DNA of 28,401 nucleotides from a virus: the IMG/VR virus record IMGVR_UViG_3300031841_000668, positions 1 to 28,401 of that record. One strand, written 5' to 3'. A model generated the notes under the pieces. It saw nothing but the letters and a program-made list of their open reading frames with translations, was not told the DNA's origin and did no database searches. Both the position numbers and the translations under genes were made by a program. Of this stretch, positions 7,780 through 15,500 are shown piece by piece (the stretch's first letter is position 1; each line of letters starts with the position of its first letter).

Positions 7780-8673
7780 AATTCCGTTGATTCTATCGTC
7801 TGCTTATCTCTATTTGACGGCATCTCATGTGGGAAGGTCGCGTTGGAGAGAGCAGGTATCAAAATAACACAGTATTATGCGAGTGAGATAGACGCTCAAT
7901 GTATTCAAGTATCAAAGAATAATCATCCCGATATTATCCATTTAGGCGACATCAACAATTGGCGTGAATGGGATTTACCTAAGATTGATTTAATCATTGG
8001 CGGTAGCCCATGTCAAGGGTTTTCTTTTGCAGGTAAGGAACTGAACTTTGATGACCCACGAAGCAAACTATTCTTTGTCTTTGCAGACATTATCAAGCAC
8101 TATCAACCTAAATATTGGCTTCTTGAAAATGTAGTAATGCGTCAATCATTTCAAGATGTGATTTCATCCTACATGGGGGTCAAACCGATTTTGATTAACT
8201 CAAATGTGTTATCGGCTCAAACAAGAAAGCGGTTGTATTGGACTAACATTCCATTTGCAGAACCTACGGATGCAAATAGGACACTTGATGATATTTGGGA
8301 AGGACGAATAGGAAAGCCCGCGAGAATTGTTGGTCGAAGATTGAATGAAAGAGGAAAGCGAGATGATTACAACCGTTCAATTCCTATAATTCAGTATCTT
8401 GAAGTAATTGATAATAAGAAATCACATTGTCTAACCACAGTCGAAAAAGATTCTTTGGTCGCCTTTGCTGAACAGGGAAGACACCCAAACGCATACGATG
8501 ACGAGATGAGGAAGAAATGGAGAACATACACACCTGTTGAGTATGAGAGGCTTCAAACCTTGCCGGATAATTATACTGAGGGAATAAGCAATAGCGCACG
8601 ATTTAAAGCAATAGGTAATGGTTGGACTGTTGATGTTATAGCACACATCTTAGGGGGAATAAATAATTGTTAG
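7768..8673 (+). CDS. DNA (cytosine-5)-methyltransferase
   Basis: C5-cytosine DNA methyltransferase (301 aa), probably orphan because no restriction endonuclease is adjacent; a likely role is protecting viral DNA from host restriction. Motif I is LSLFDGISCG from residue 13, motif IV carries the catalytic Cys in P81-C82-Q83, motif VI is E120-N-V, motif VIII is Q151-T-R-K-R, and the target-recognition region precedes the motif IX/X elements (E-R-L-Q-T-L-P and G-N-G-W). The ATG at 7768 overlaps the polB stop by 10 bp. Its first 12 residues (MDIDNSVDSIVC) are not part of the normal family fold and match parts of the neighbouring methyltransferase, so the N-terminus looks chimeric. Its TAG lies inside repeat copy 2. 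Confidence 0.95.
   Translation: MDIDNSVDSIVCLSLFDGISCGKVALERAGIKITQYYASEIDAQCIQVSKNNHPDIIHLGDINNWREWDLPKIDLIIGGSPCQGFSFAGKELNFDDPRSKLFFVFADIIKHYQPKYWLLENVVMRQSFQDVISSYMGVKPILINSNVLSAQTRKRLYWTNIPFAEPTDANRTLDDIWEGRIGKPARIVGRRLNERGKRDDYNRSIPIIQYLEVIDNKKSHCLTTVEKDSLVAFAEQGRHPNAYDDEMRKKWRTYTPVEYERLQTLPDNYTEGISNSARFKAIGNGWTVDVIAHILGGINNC
7777..7803 (+). repeat. Direct repeat B, copy 1 (DNSVDSIVC codons)
   Basis: Twenty-seven bases of the cytosine methyltransferase 5' end match 8759-8785 of the second methyltransferase at 24 of 27 positions, including a 17-base exact block. In the second gene the segment encodes the residues just before its DPPY motif. Confidence 0.9.
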
Positions 8674-8714
8674 AAAACGCATTAAATGGGGTTGGTGAGG
8701 TATCATGGATATAG
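8670..8714 (+). pseudogene. Remnant of the polB 3' end
   Basis: Read in frame from 8670, these bases encode LENALNGVGEVSWI and a TAG, almost the same as the true PolB C-terminus (LENALNGVSEVAWI). There is no open frame joining it to a polymerase gene here, since it follows the cytosine methyltransferase stop. It is a leftover of an arrangement in which polB directly preceded the second methyltransferase. Confidence 0.85.
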
Positions 8715-8716
8715 AT
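8670..8716 (+). repeat. Direct repeat A, copy 2
   Basis: Second copy of the 47-bp repeat, upstream of and including the start of the second methyltransferase. It differs from copy 1 at six positions and supplies the stop codon of the cytosine methyltransferase (TAG 8671-8673). Confidence 0.95.
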
Positions 8717-9646
8717 TTGAGATTAGGTAATTGTCTTCATGTCCTCAAGGAGATGGATGATAACTCTATTGATTCTATCGTCTGCGACCCGCCGTATGGC
8801 TTGTCGTTCATGGGTTCTAAGTGGGATTACGATGTGCCGTCTGTTGAGATATGGCGAGAGTGTTTGCGTGTGTTAAAGCATGGCGGTCATCTGTTGGCTT
8901 TCTCCGGCACACGAACCTATCATCGAGTCGTAGTCAATATCGAAGACGCAGGTTTTGAGATACGCGACCAAATCCAATGGATTTACGGCGAAGGATTCCC
9001 TAAGTCGCTCAATGTGGGTGGTGGTTGGGGAACGCAATTAAAACCCGCCAATGAACCTATTTGTCTTGCTCGCAAACCATTGATAGGTAAAGTGGTTGAT
9101 AACATGGATGAATACGGAACAGGGGCTATGAATATAGATGGTTGCAGAATAGAAGAAGAAAGCCGTTGGCCCGCTAATGTAATCTTTGATGAAGAAGCGG
9201 CAGGTGGGTTGGAACAATCTCGTTATTTTTACTGTATCAAGGTTAACCAAAATGAGAGAAACGCAGGGTGTGATAATTTACCCCTTAAATTAAATGAAAA
9301 TTCGACCTATGGTATGCAAACAGATGAAGGATTGAGGAATAATAACCGCAACCCCGAAAACAGAACGAGAGAACAAAGGAACAATCACCCCACAGTAAAG
9401 CCCATTGATTTGATGCGGTATCTATGCCGCCTAATCACGCCGCCCGAAGGTATAGTCCTTGACCCATTCATGGGTAGCGGCACGACAGGCATAGCCGCTT
9501 GTCTTGAAGGGTTTAACTTCGTGGGTATCGAATTAAATGAGGATTATTTAGAAATAGCCCGCCATCGAATAGCACATTGGGGTGATTATGAAATAACAGA
9601 ATCAGATACATTGATTCCCCAAAAGCGGATAACGGAATGGTTATAA
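8705..9646 (+). CDS. DNA methyltransferase, N6-adenine/N4-cytosine type (beta class)
   Basis: Amino-methylating DNA methyltransferase, 313 aa. The catalytic D28-P-P-Y31 motif lies near the N-terminus and the SAM-binding DPFMGSGTT at residues 253-261 lies near the C-terminus, which is the beta-class motif order. The typical H228-P-T-V-K-P lead-in is present. DPPY occurs in both N6-adenine and N4-cytosine enzymes, so the base cannot be fixed. The central region (about 100-200) is the likely target-recognition part. No endonuclease partner is visible. The start is ATG at 8705, with a purine-rich GGTTGGTGAGG upstream. It probably once lay directly behind polB, before the cytosine methyltransferase arrived. 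Confidence 0.93.
   Translation: MDIDLRLGNCLHVLKEMDDNSIDSIVCDPPYGLSFMGSKWDYDVPSVEIWRECLRVLKHGGHLLAFSGTRTYHRVVVNIEDAGFEIRDQIQWIYGEGFPKSLNVGGGWGTQLKPANEPICLARKPLIGKVVDNMDEYGTGAMNIDGCRIEEESRWPANVIFDEEAAGGLEQSRYFYCIKVNQNERNAGCDNLPLKLNENSTYGMQTDEGLRNNNRNPENRTREQRNNHPTVKPIDLMRYLCRLITPPEGIVLDPFMGSGTTGIAACLEGFNFVGIELNEDYLEIARHRIAHWGDYEITESDTLIPQKRITEWL
8759..8785 (+). repeat. Direct repeat B, copy 2 (DNSIDSIVC codons)
   Basis: Native context of repeat B: codons 19-27 of the second methyltransferase, directly before its DPPY motif. It matches 7777-7803 at 24 of 27 positions. Confidence 0.9.
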
Positions 9647-9668
9647 ACCAAAGAAAGGAGAGAGATTT

Positions 9669-10520
9669 ATGGAGTCAAGTTATATTCCGCATACTGCGCC
9701 ATACCTACGGGTGGCTAAGTCATCATACATGACCTATGTAAAATGCCCGCGTCAGTATTATTGGCGATACTGTGCCGAATTACCGAGCATACCGCCGACT
9801 GATGAAATGATTAGAGGAACACATATCCACACGGTCATGGAAGAAGGACTAACTGATGGTGTCGAAGCACTATGGAACAAGGCCGCAGAATTAGGCTACG
9901 ATGACGACAACGGCGTTATGGCTATGTCCGAATTACTCCATGCTATCGCCAACGAGTTAGGCGGATTAGAAGTGGTTGAATGCGAAGTCAAGCACGAAAT
10001 CGCAGAAGAATATAACGGGCAAAATATTATGTGGGTCGCTATCATTGACGGTGTGCTTCGGCATCCCGATGGTGGTTTGATTCTCGTTGAATTGAAGACA
10101 GGCAACATGAATACAGGGAAACTTAACAGGACTCGTAAGGAGTTAGCCTTCTATCGCAGGGTTCTATCCTTGCACCCCGAATACAAGAACGAGGAAATAA
10201 CTCATTTCCTTTACATTACACCGGACTACATCGTGCCGGATGTATATGCGTCAGATAAACTCCTTGATGAGATTAACAAGCGTGGTAAGACTGTATGGTT
10301 GGGTTCTGAATATGGCGTTGCTATCATGGAAGAAGTATCGTCAAGGACAGTTAATGCGTTTGAGAAATCACTTGCTACCACAATTGAAAAACTCCTTAGT
10401 GAAGACTACACTATGAAATGGAATGACTACTTCTGCACGACATGGTGCGATTTCCACCTATCGTGCGAAGAAGAAATGTTATTCGGAGATAAATTATTTG
10501 GAGATGAAAATAATGGATGA
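9669..10520 (+). CDS. Cas4/RecB-like PD-(D/E)XK nuclease with probable Fe-S cluster
   Basis: Exonuclease of the PD-(D/E)XK fold, 283 aa, close to Cas4/AddB-type RecB nucleases. The active-site residues visible are H52/H54, D127 (IDG), E141 and K143 (E-L-K-T-G), and a Q/Y-type helix follows (E-L-A-F-Y). Four cysteines are placed as in Fe-S cluster nucleases: C26 (K-C-P-R-Q-Y-Y-W) near the N-terminus and C256, C260 and C266 near the C-terminus. No cas1 or cas2 and no CRISPR array is present, so this is a viral DNA-processing nuclease, probably for recombination or replication end processing. The ATG is preceded by a strong AAAGGAGAGAG site. A 22-bp gap separates it from the methyltransferase. 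Confidence 0.88.
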   Translation: MESSYIPHTAPYLRVAKSSYMTYVKCPRQYYWRYCAELPSIPPTDEMIRGTHIHTVMEEGLTDGVEALWNKAAELGYDDDNGVMAMSELLHAIANELGGLEVVECEVKHEIAEEYNGQNIMWVAIIDGVLRHPDGGLILVELKTGNMNTGKLNRTRKELAFYRRVLSLHPEYKNEEITHFLYITPDYIVPDVYASDKLLDEINKRGKTVWLGSEYGVAIMEEVSSRTVNAFEKSLATTIEKLLSEDYTMKWNDYFCTTWCDFHLSCEEEMLFGDKLFGDENNG

Positions 10521-10665
10521 AAGAATGAATGTCTGTGCCGCTTGTAATAGCGAAAGTAATTGGGTTGGTGAAAGGGTTGTGTATCAAGTTACCGGAGAAG
10601 AAGGTTCGATACCCGAACAAATACTGCTTATTTCTTGCGAATGCGGCCACGAACAAGAAGCATAG
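10513..10665 (+). CDS. Small zinc-ribbon protein (50 aa)
   Basis: A small protein with C-x2-C near the N-terminus (residues 8 and 11) and C-x-C-x-H near the C-terminus, spaced about 30 residues apart by a beta-rich segment, as in a zinc ribbon. Three in-frame ATGs exist (10504, 10513, 10525). I choose 10513 because a GGAG lies nine bases upstream; it overlaps the nuclease stop by 8 bp. The function is unknown; zinc ribbons of this size in viruses often bind nucleic acid or transcription factors. Confidence 0.65.
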   Translation: MDERMNVCAACNSESNWVGERVVYQVTGEEGSIPEQILLISCECGHEQEA

Positions 10666-10673
10666 GTGGTGGT

Positions 10674-11675
10674 ATGTTGTTCCCGCGAGAGATAGGTCTT
10701 AGGCGTAGCCTTTGCACCAACCGGAATGATTTTAATCGTTATATTTCTTCGGTCAATGGTAAATCATCCTGCTATACATCTCTCTATTTCTATGAGAAGG
10801 CAGACTCGCGCCGCTCATGGCGAGCCGATACCGAGTCAGTAGTGATAGATAAGGCTTGGTGGGATTTTGATATTACAGACGATACCACCTTTGACGATGT
10901 GCGTTCAGATGTGGGCGAGTTAGTTAATCGTCTTGAGGGCGACATTAGAATTGTAGCCACAGGGCGAGGATTTCATGTTTATCAATTCTTTGACCGACCT
11001 GTTCATGGAACAGGTATGGTAAAACACCTTGATAGATACCAACGGGAAATCTCTAAGGGTTTGAAGACCTTAGACGGTGTGGGTAATCCGTCTAAACTCA
11101 CACGCATACCGGACACATACAATCCAAAGCGGGGTAGGTGGGCGGTAAATATAGACCCTATATTATTCAAGCAAGACCCGATGGGATATGCTATCCCAAA
11201 ACAACCAATTCCCTCTCTTTCTAAGCACGACCCATTTAGGGGTTCTGAACCAAACGGAACATTCAGTCTTGTTAGGTGGGCGGCTTCTAATCCTTTGCCC
11301 GTTTTACCCGTTTTAACGGCGTTTGAGGGCGACATTGGTGGTTCGGGCGATATACCACTACCCCCCTGCTTAGAACGCGCTATACACGAAGAAAACCCAC
11401 GTCATTTTACACGCATATTTTTGGCTACTCACCTTGCAGAAAACCTGCGTTGGTTTGCTAATCCCGACTCCCTAACTGCCGAGCAAATAGAGCAGATGAC
11501 TTCGGAGATTATTTCATTCATAAGTAAATTGGGTTGGCGCGATTTCAACGAGGGTGTGAGCCGAAAACATATTAAATCAGTCATTGGCTACGACAACACC
11601 CCCACTTGCGCCAAAATACAATCCAACGGTTTGTGCATGGGGTCTTGTTGGCGTGATGATGGAACAAGGAGATGA
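10674..11675 (+). CDS. Archaeo-eukaryotic primase: PriS core fused to PriL-like Fe-S domain
   Basis: DNA primase, 333 aa. The catalytic core has D64-F-D66 (WWDFDI), the T-G-R-G-F-H101 motif with its active-site histidine, and R144-I-P-D-T-Y-N, the three signature motifs of the AEP/PriS superfamily. The C-terminal 100 residues look like the PriL C-terminal domain: P-P-C232, a helical stretch with H-F-T-R, then P-T-C312, C321 and C325, the four-Cys pattern that holds the 4Fe-4S cluster. The PriL N-terminal domain seems to be missing, so this would be a compact one-chain PriS-PriL-CTD enzyme. The ATG at 10674 follows GGTGGTGGT. An upstream in-frame start would overlap the zinc-ribbon gene. The core call is strong; the Fe-S domain is inferred from the motif. 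Confidence 0.9.
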   Translation: MLFPREIGLRRSLCTNRNDFNRYISSVNGKSSCYTSLYFYEKADSRRSWRADTESVVIDKAWWDFDITDDTTFDDVRSDVGELVNRLEGDIRIVATGRGFHVYQFFDRPVHGTGMVKHLDRYQREISKGLKTLDGVGNPSKLTRIPDTYNPKRGRWAVNIDPILFKQDPMGYAIPKQPIPSLSKHDPFRGSEPNGTFSLVRWAASNPLPVLPVLTAFEGDIGGSGDIPLPPCLERAIHEENPRHFTRIFLATHLAENLRWFANPDSLTAEQIEQMTSEIISFISKLGWRDFNEGVSRKHIKSVIGYDNTPTCAKIQSNGLCMGSCWRDDGTRR

Positions 11676-11679
11676 TTAA

Positions 11680-11820
11680 ATGCAAATATTAGGAACGATT
11701 AAGACTTGCTTTTGTGGATGGACCGGAGAGGTTGGAGTATTGATGCAACACGGCAAACCAATATGCCCCGCTTGTTTTAGAGAATTAAGTATGATGAGAT
11801 GTGAAGGTTGTTCAGACTAA
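11680..11820 (+). CDS. 46-aa six-cysteine zinc-ribbon microprotein
   Basis: A short ORF with three paired cysteine motifs: C10-x-C12, C29-x2-C32 and C41-x2-C44. Four of these could form one zinc ribbon, with a third pair left over. AAGGAG (11666-11671) sits eight bases upstream of its ATG, at good spacing, and it fills the gap between the primase stop and the nuclease gene. It is not recognised as a known family. Its codon content and neighbours argue that it is translated. Confidence 0.65.
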   Translation: MQILGTIKTCFCGWTGEVGVLMQHGKPICPACFRELSMMRCEGCSD

Positions 11821-11825
11821 CCCTT

Positions 11826-11832
11826 CATATAT
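11826..11832 (+). promoter_or_regulatory. Candidate archaeal TATA box for the ERCC4-like nuclease gene
   Basis: CATATATT lies about 25 bases before the ATG at 11855, the distance at which an archaeal TATA box would start transcription at or next to the start codon. A T-rich run (TTTATTTTTTTA) follows. It is AT-rich sequence and may be coincidental. Confidence 0.3.
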
Positions 11833-11854
11833 TCACCTTTATTTTTTTAGTGGT

Positions 11855-12553
11855 ATGTTGATAGTGGATGACCGAGAAAATGAGGTCGTCATAAATAAAA
11901 TAATGGCTAAATTAGGTGATGCTGATGCTAAAGGCGGCAAAGCCAAAGTCAGAAGACTAAATGCGGCGGATTACATCATAGGCAATCGCGGTATAGAGGC
12001 TAAGGAAATAAATGACCTTTACCGTTCTATTCTCGGCATGGGAAGGACACGCACAATCTTAGACCAATTGAGAGATTTAGACGAGGAATTTGACGAGCCT
12101 ATGCTTGTCGTCTATGGAACAACCCTCAAGCCTTATGTGCGAGGCAAGATGACTAAGCGAGATTACGCTATCGAAACCGCTAAGATGAAGAAGACTATCT
12201 TATCATTCAAGCAAACTTTCTATCAACGATTTCCACGAATCAAATACATGGAATTTGCTACGATGGAAGAATTTGTTGATTTTTTAGCGGTGTCGCACAC
12301 ACAAATGGAGATAGTCAAGAAGGCCAAACAACCGCGCCTTGTTGTCGGTAAGCCTCTCGACCCGCGAGTAGCGGCTCTAACACACATACACGGCATCACG
12401 CCGGAGAGGGCAGAAGCCGTCTTGAAGAAATTTGGTTCGATACCCAACCTTCTTCTCAAGAAAACTACACAGAAGCAATTGATGGAGATAGACGGGATAA
12501 CTCGCACGATGGCGAGAAAAATATTAGCCCTTAGAAAAGATTACTCAAATTGA
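11855..12553 (+). CDS. XPF/ERCC4-type nuclease with C-terminal (HhH)2 domain
   Basis: Structure-specific endonuclease of the XPF/Mus81/Hef family, 232 aa. The N-terminal nuclease domain has V-D-D-R-E at residues 4-8, D39-Y40 and E48-A-K50-x3-D54-L, which corresponds to the family ERK-x3-D motif with Ala in place of Arg, then the Y-R-S-I helix and an R-x2-x-I-x-x-Q stretch. The last 60 residues form tandem helix-hairpin-helix motifs (I-H-G-I-T-P-x-x-A and I-D-G-I-T-R-x-x-A) for DNA binding. There is no helicase domain. I start at ATG 11855, after AGTGGT; an in-frame GTG at 11801 would overlap the preceding gene. It probably resolves replication or recombination branches. It ends the plus-strand operon and overlaps the minus-strand hub gene by 13 bp. 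Confidence 0.9.
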   Translation: MLIVDDRENEVVINKIMAKLGDADAKGGKAKVRRLNAADYIIGNRGIEAKEINDLYRSILGMGRTRTILDQLRDLDEEFDEPMLVVYGTTLKPYVRGKMTKRDYAIETAKMKKTILSFKQTFYQRFPRIKYMEFATMEEFVDFLAVSHTQMEIVKKAKQPRLVVGKPLDPRVAALTHIHGITPERAEAVLKKFGSIPNLLLKKTTQKQLMEIDGITRTMARKILALRKDYSN

Positions 12554-15500
12554 GAAAACTCTTTTGATTGGTTAGCAGATGGGAATGCAGACTTTCTTTG
12601 ATTAATCATAACTTCGCTAATTCTAATTGCGCTATTTGAATCGTCATCCCCTTCTCCATACTTTCTATACAATTTGACTTCTAATGTGTTGCCCTTTGTC
12701 GAAGCACCGGAGAGGCTTTCACTTGGTATGATTGAATAAGTCTTATTTTCAATTCCCGAATTTATACTGATTGCTTTTGTAATATTAGTATCTGTTTCAA
12801 CACATTTTATCTCGGCATACAAAGTAGCGGTTTTACTGTATTTACTTAATGCGCCATGACTTAATTTTACTTGTAAGCCTATCTCATCTGTGATTACATC
12901 AGAACCAACAGTAAATACTCCTTTTATTTCTGATAACACACTTGAAGATGTATCAACAGAAAAATTACCGGCTGATAAACTTATACCTTCGGGTGTTTTG
13001 CTTGCCGCACCTTCTGTTGGGATAAAGTATTCTAAACCACCAATTGAACGCATTGAGGAAGCCGCCACACTTGGTCTTGCACCACCTAAGATACCAAATT
13101 CACCTTGAGGTGCAAACTTATCTCCATCCATAGCCATACGGCCCTTTACTCTTGAAACAAAATTAGGGTTAAATTGATTGATACTAACTGTTGGTGAATA
13201 TTGAGAGCCGTTTCCTGCGCCTCTATCACCACTTCCTGCATTCCCACCACCAACAGGGTTTTTGTCGTTGTTATCGCTTCCCTCGCCTATTGGTTCATCG
13301 GTGGGTATTATCGCCCCGTCTTGGCCGGAAGAAGAAGATTCGGGCGTAGTGTTTCTTGGTATCTTTGAATTGGCGGGGAAAGTCGGGAAAAGATATGATG
13401 TAATACCACCGGCTGATAATGATTCATCACGCTCTAATTCTAAATTAACTTCCTCTATATTTCTTCCTTTGACCGACCAATCTATGCGGCGTATAACCAT
13501 CGTTTCATCGTTAAGTCCTAAACCTGCATCAGTATATTTTACATAGGTTGCTGGAACATAATTATAATCGTAAGTGATATGGACTCTTGGTGCATACCAT
13601 TCCGTTCTATCATCTGCGAATGAAGACATTTCTGTGTATTTCCTCATACCGAGAGGGAATATGCTATTTGTGTTGTATGGAGAGCCAAACGAAGTTATGC
13701 CTGTAATATCGTGAGCATTCTTTAGAATGTTAGCGTGAGTTGGGTCGCCGCATCTGTGGCGCAACAAAGCCCTGCAATAGTCGGCGTTAAACGAGATAAC
13801 AATAGAGCCGTCATTAAGAACATTGGTGTTATCATAACTGTCCGGCACTTTGATTTCATAGAATCCGCTTTGAACCGCATCAACTTTTTCGTAGCCACCG
13901 GTAGCAAGACTCGCAACCATTGTCGGCGCACCGCCGCCTTTTGCACTACTGCTTGTTGAATAACTGTAATCATAAAGCCCAATTGTAAATTGTGCATCGT
14001 CAATTGTTGTGCCGCCCGAAAGATGAACCGCTACTCTTAATTCCTCTCCTGTTGTGCCGCTAACCAAAGGACACTTAGAAGGCACATGGACTATTTGCAC
14101 CGCATGAGCCAATGAGTTAGCACCATAGAAATAATAATTATCATCATAATTTACTGTGCTTGCGGCTACTGCACTTGCAGAATTACCGTATCTGTTGTAT
14201 ATGTCTGTTGAAGTCTTTAGATTGCCGTTTAGGGCGTTAGACATACCTGTGAAGGGCGCACCGCCAGCCGCGAGGGAAGTCCATGACGAACCACCGGCTA
14301 CGGCGTTATTGTAGCCCTGTATAGCCCTGTATGGGTCTGCTATGTAGCCATACCTACCATGTGTAAGCATTATGTCGTCTGTGCTTGTATCTCGGATAGG
14401 AGATGCCTTAACAGACAATCTCGATTCCTTCAATGAATTATAAGTCTTCTTAGCCAACGCCAACGCTTCTAAATCACCGCTAACTTCGGGATATTCTAAT
14501 ATCTTCCATCTTGTTGTATCAGTAAGTGCCGCTTCGGGATAATCAACAAATGATTGACCGTTTCTGTAATACAATCTAACATGAGATATTTGGCCCGCTA
14601 TATTTGTCTTAAGGCTATTTATTTTTATGTTATCTCTCGATAAATCGTGGCCGGAATTGTATTTAGGTCTGTATTCTATTCTGCCGTCTTTACCTGCTAA
14701 GTAAGAAAATGTAGTTGCTAACCCATTACTATATCCGACACCCGAACCTTCTTTTATACGCTTTATTGTTTCCCGCAAGGTTTTACCCCTACTATCAACG
14801 ATTGACCCGTATGAATCGTTGCTTGTCTTGTCGTTGTATGTAGTCATGTTTGTGGTGATAGGAACATTGTTAATGTCGAACACAACAGATAGCCTCGTTT
14901 GCGGCATCCATGTCTGCATAAGTCCAGCATTCCAAAGCAAGCGGAATTTGTCGCTATCCCAATAAGAACCCATGTTAGGTGAGCGCACGAAGCCGTCAAT
15001 ATCCATCATCAATCTAAGCAAAAATAACGGTGATAAAGTAGTGCTAATTTGTATTGTATCAAAAGAAGATGTTGAAAAAGATGTTGTTATATGGTGGTCC
15101 GATTCTGTTAAGTTAAAATATGCTTCGGCTACTTTATTTACTAATTCGGAAGGACTCAAAGCATAATCTTCCGGCACATCAAATGTTGATACGCCGGATA
15201 ATTGAATCGGTATAGAATAGTTATCTGTGCTACCCCATAACGCCTGTTCTCCCGCAGTTAAGTTTCTTACGCTTGATAAATCGTGAAGACCTATGGGGTA
15301 TGCGCTTGTTCCAGCAGGGCCAAATTCAGAAGATAAATAATACATCAATTGGACTGTTAATTGTGTTTCACTATCAACAGATTTAATTCTAAACAATCTT
15401 TTCATAGTGTATGTTACACCTGCAATAGTTTGTGTGTAATTTGTTAAAGCAGTAGTGGTGTTTTCGATTAACATACCCGCCTTTACGCCTTTTGTTTGAA

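Noticed and set aside
7768-9646. A complete restriction-modification system
   Set aside because: Two methyltransferases lie side by side but there is no restriction endonuclease nearby, and the Cas4/RecB-like nuclease is of another type.
9669-10520. A Cas4 gene of a CRISPR-Cas system
   Set aside because: There is no cas1/cas2 or repeat array. The gene lies in a replication operon, so it is called a Cas4/RecB-like nuclease only.
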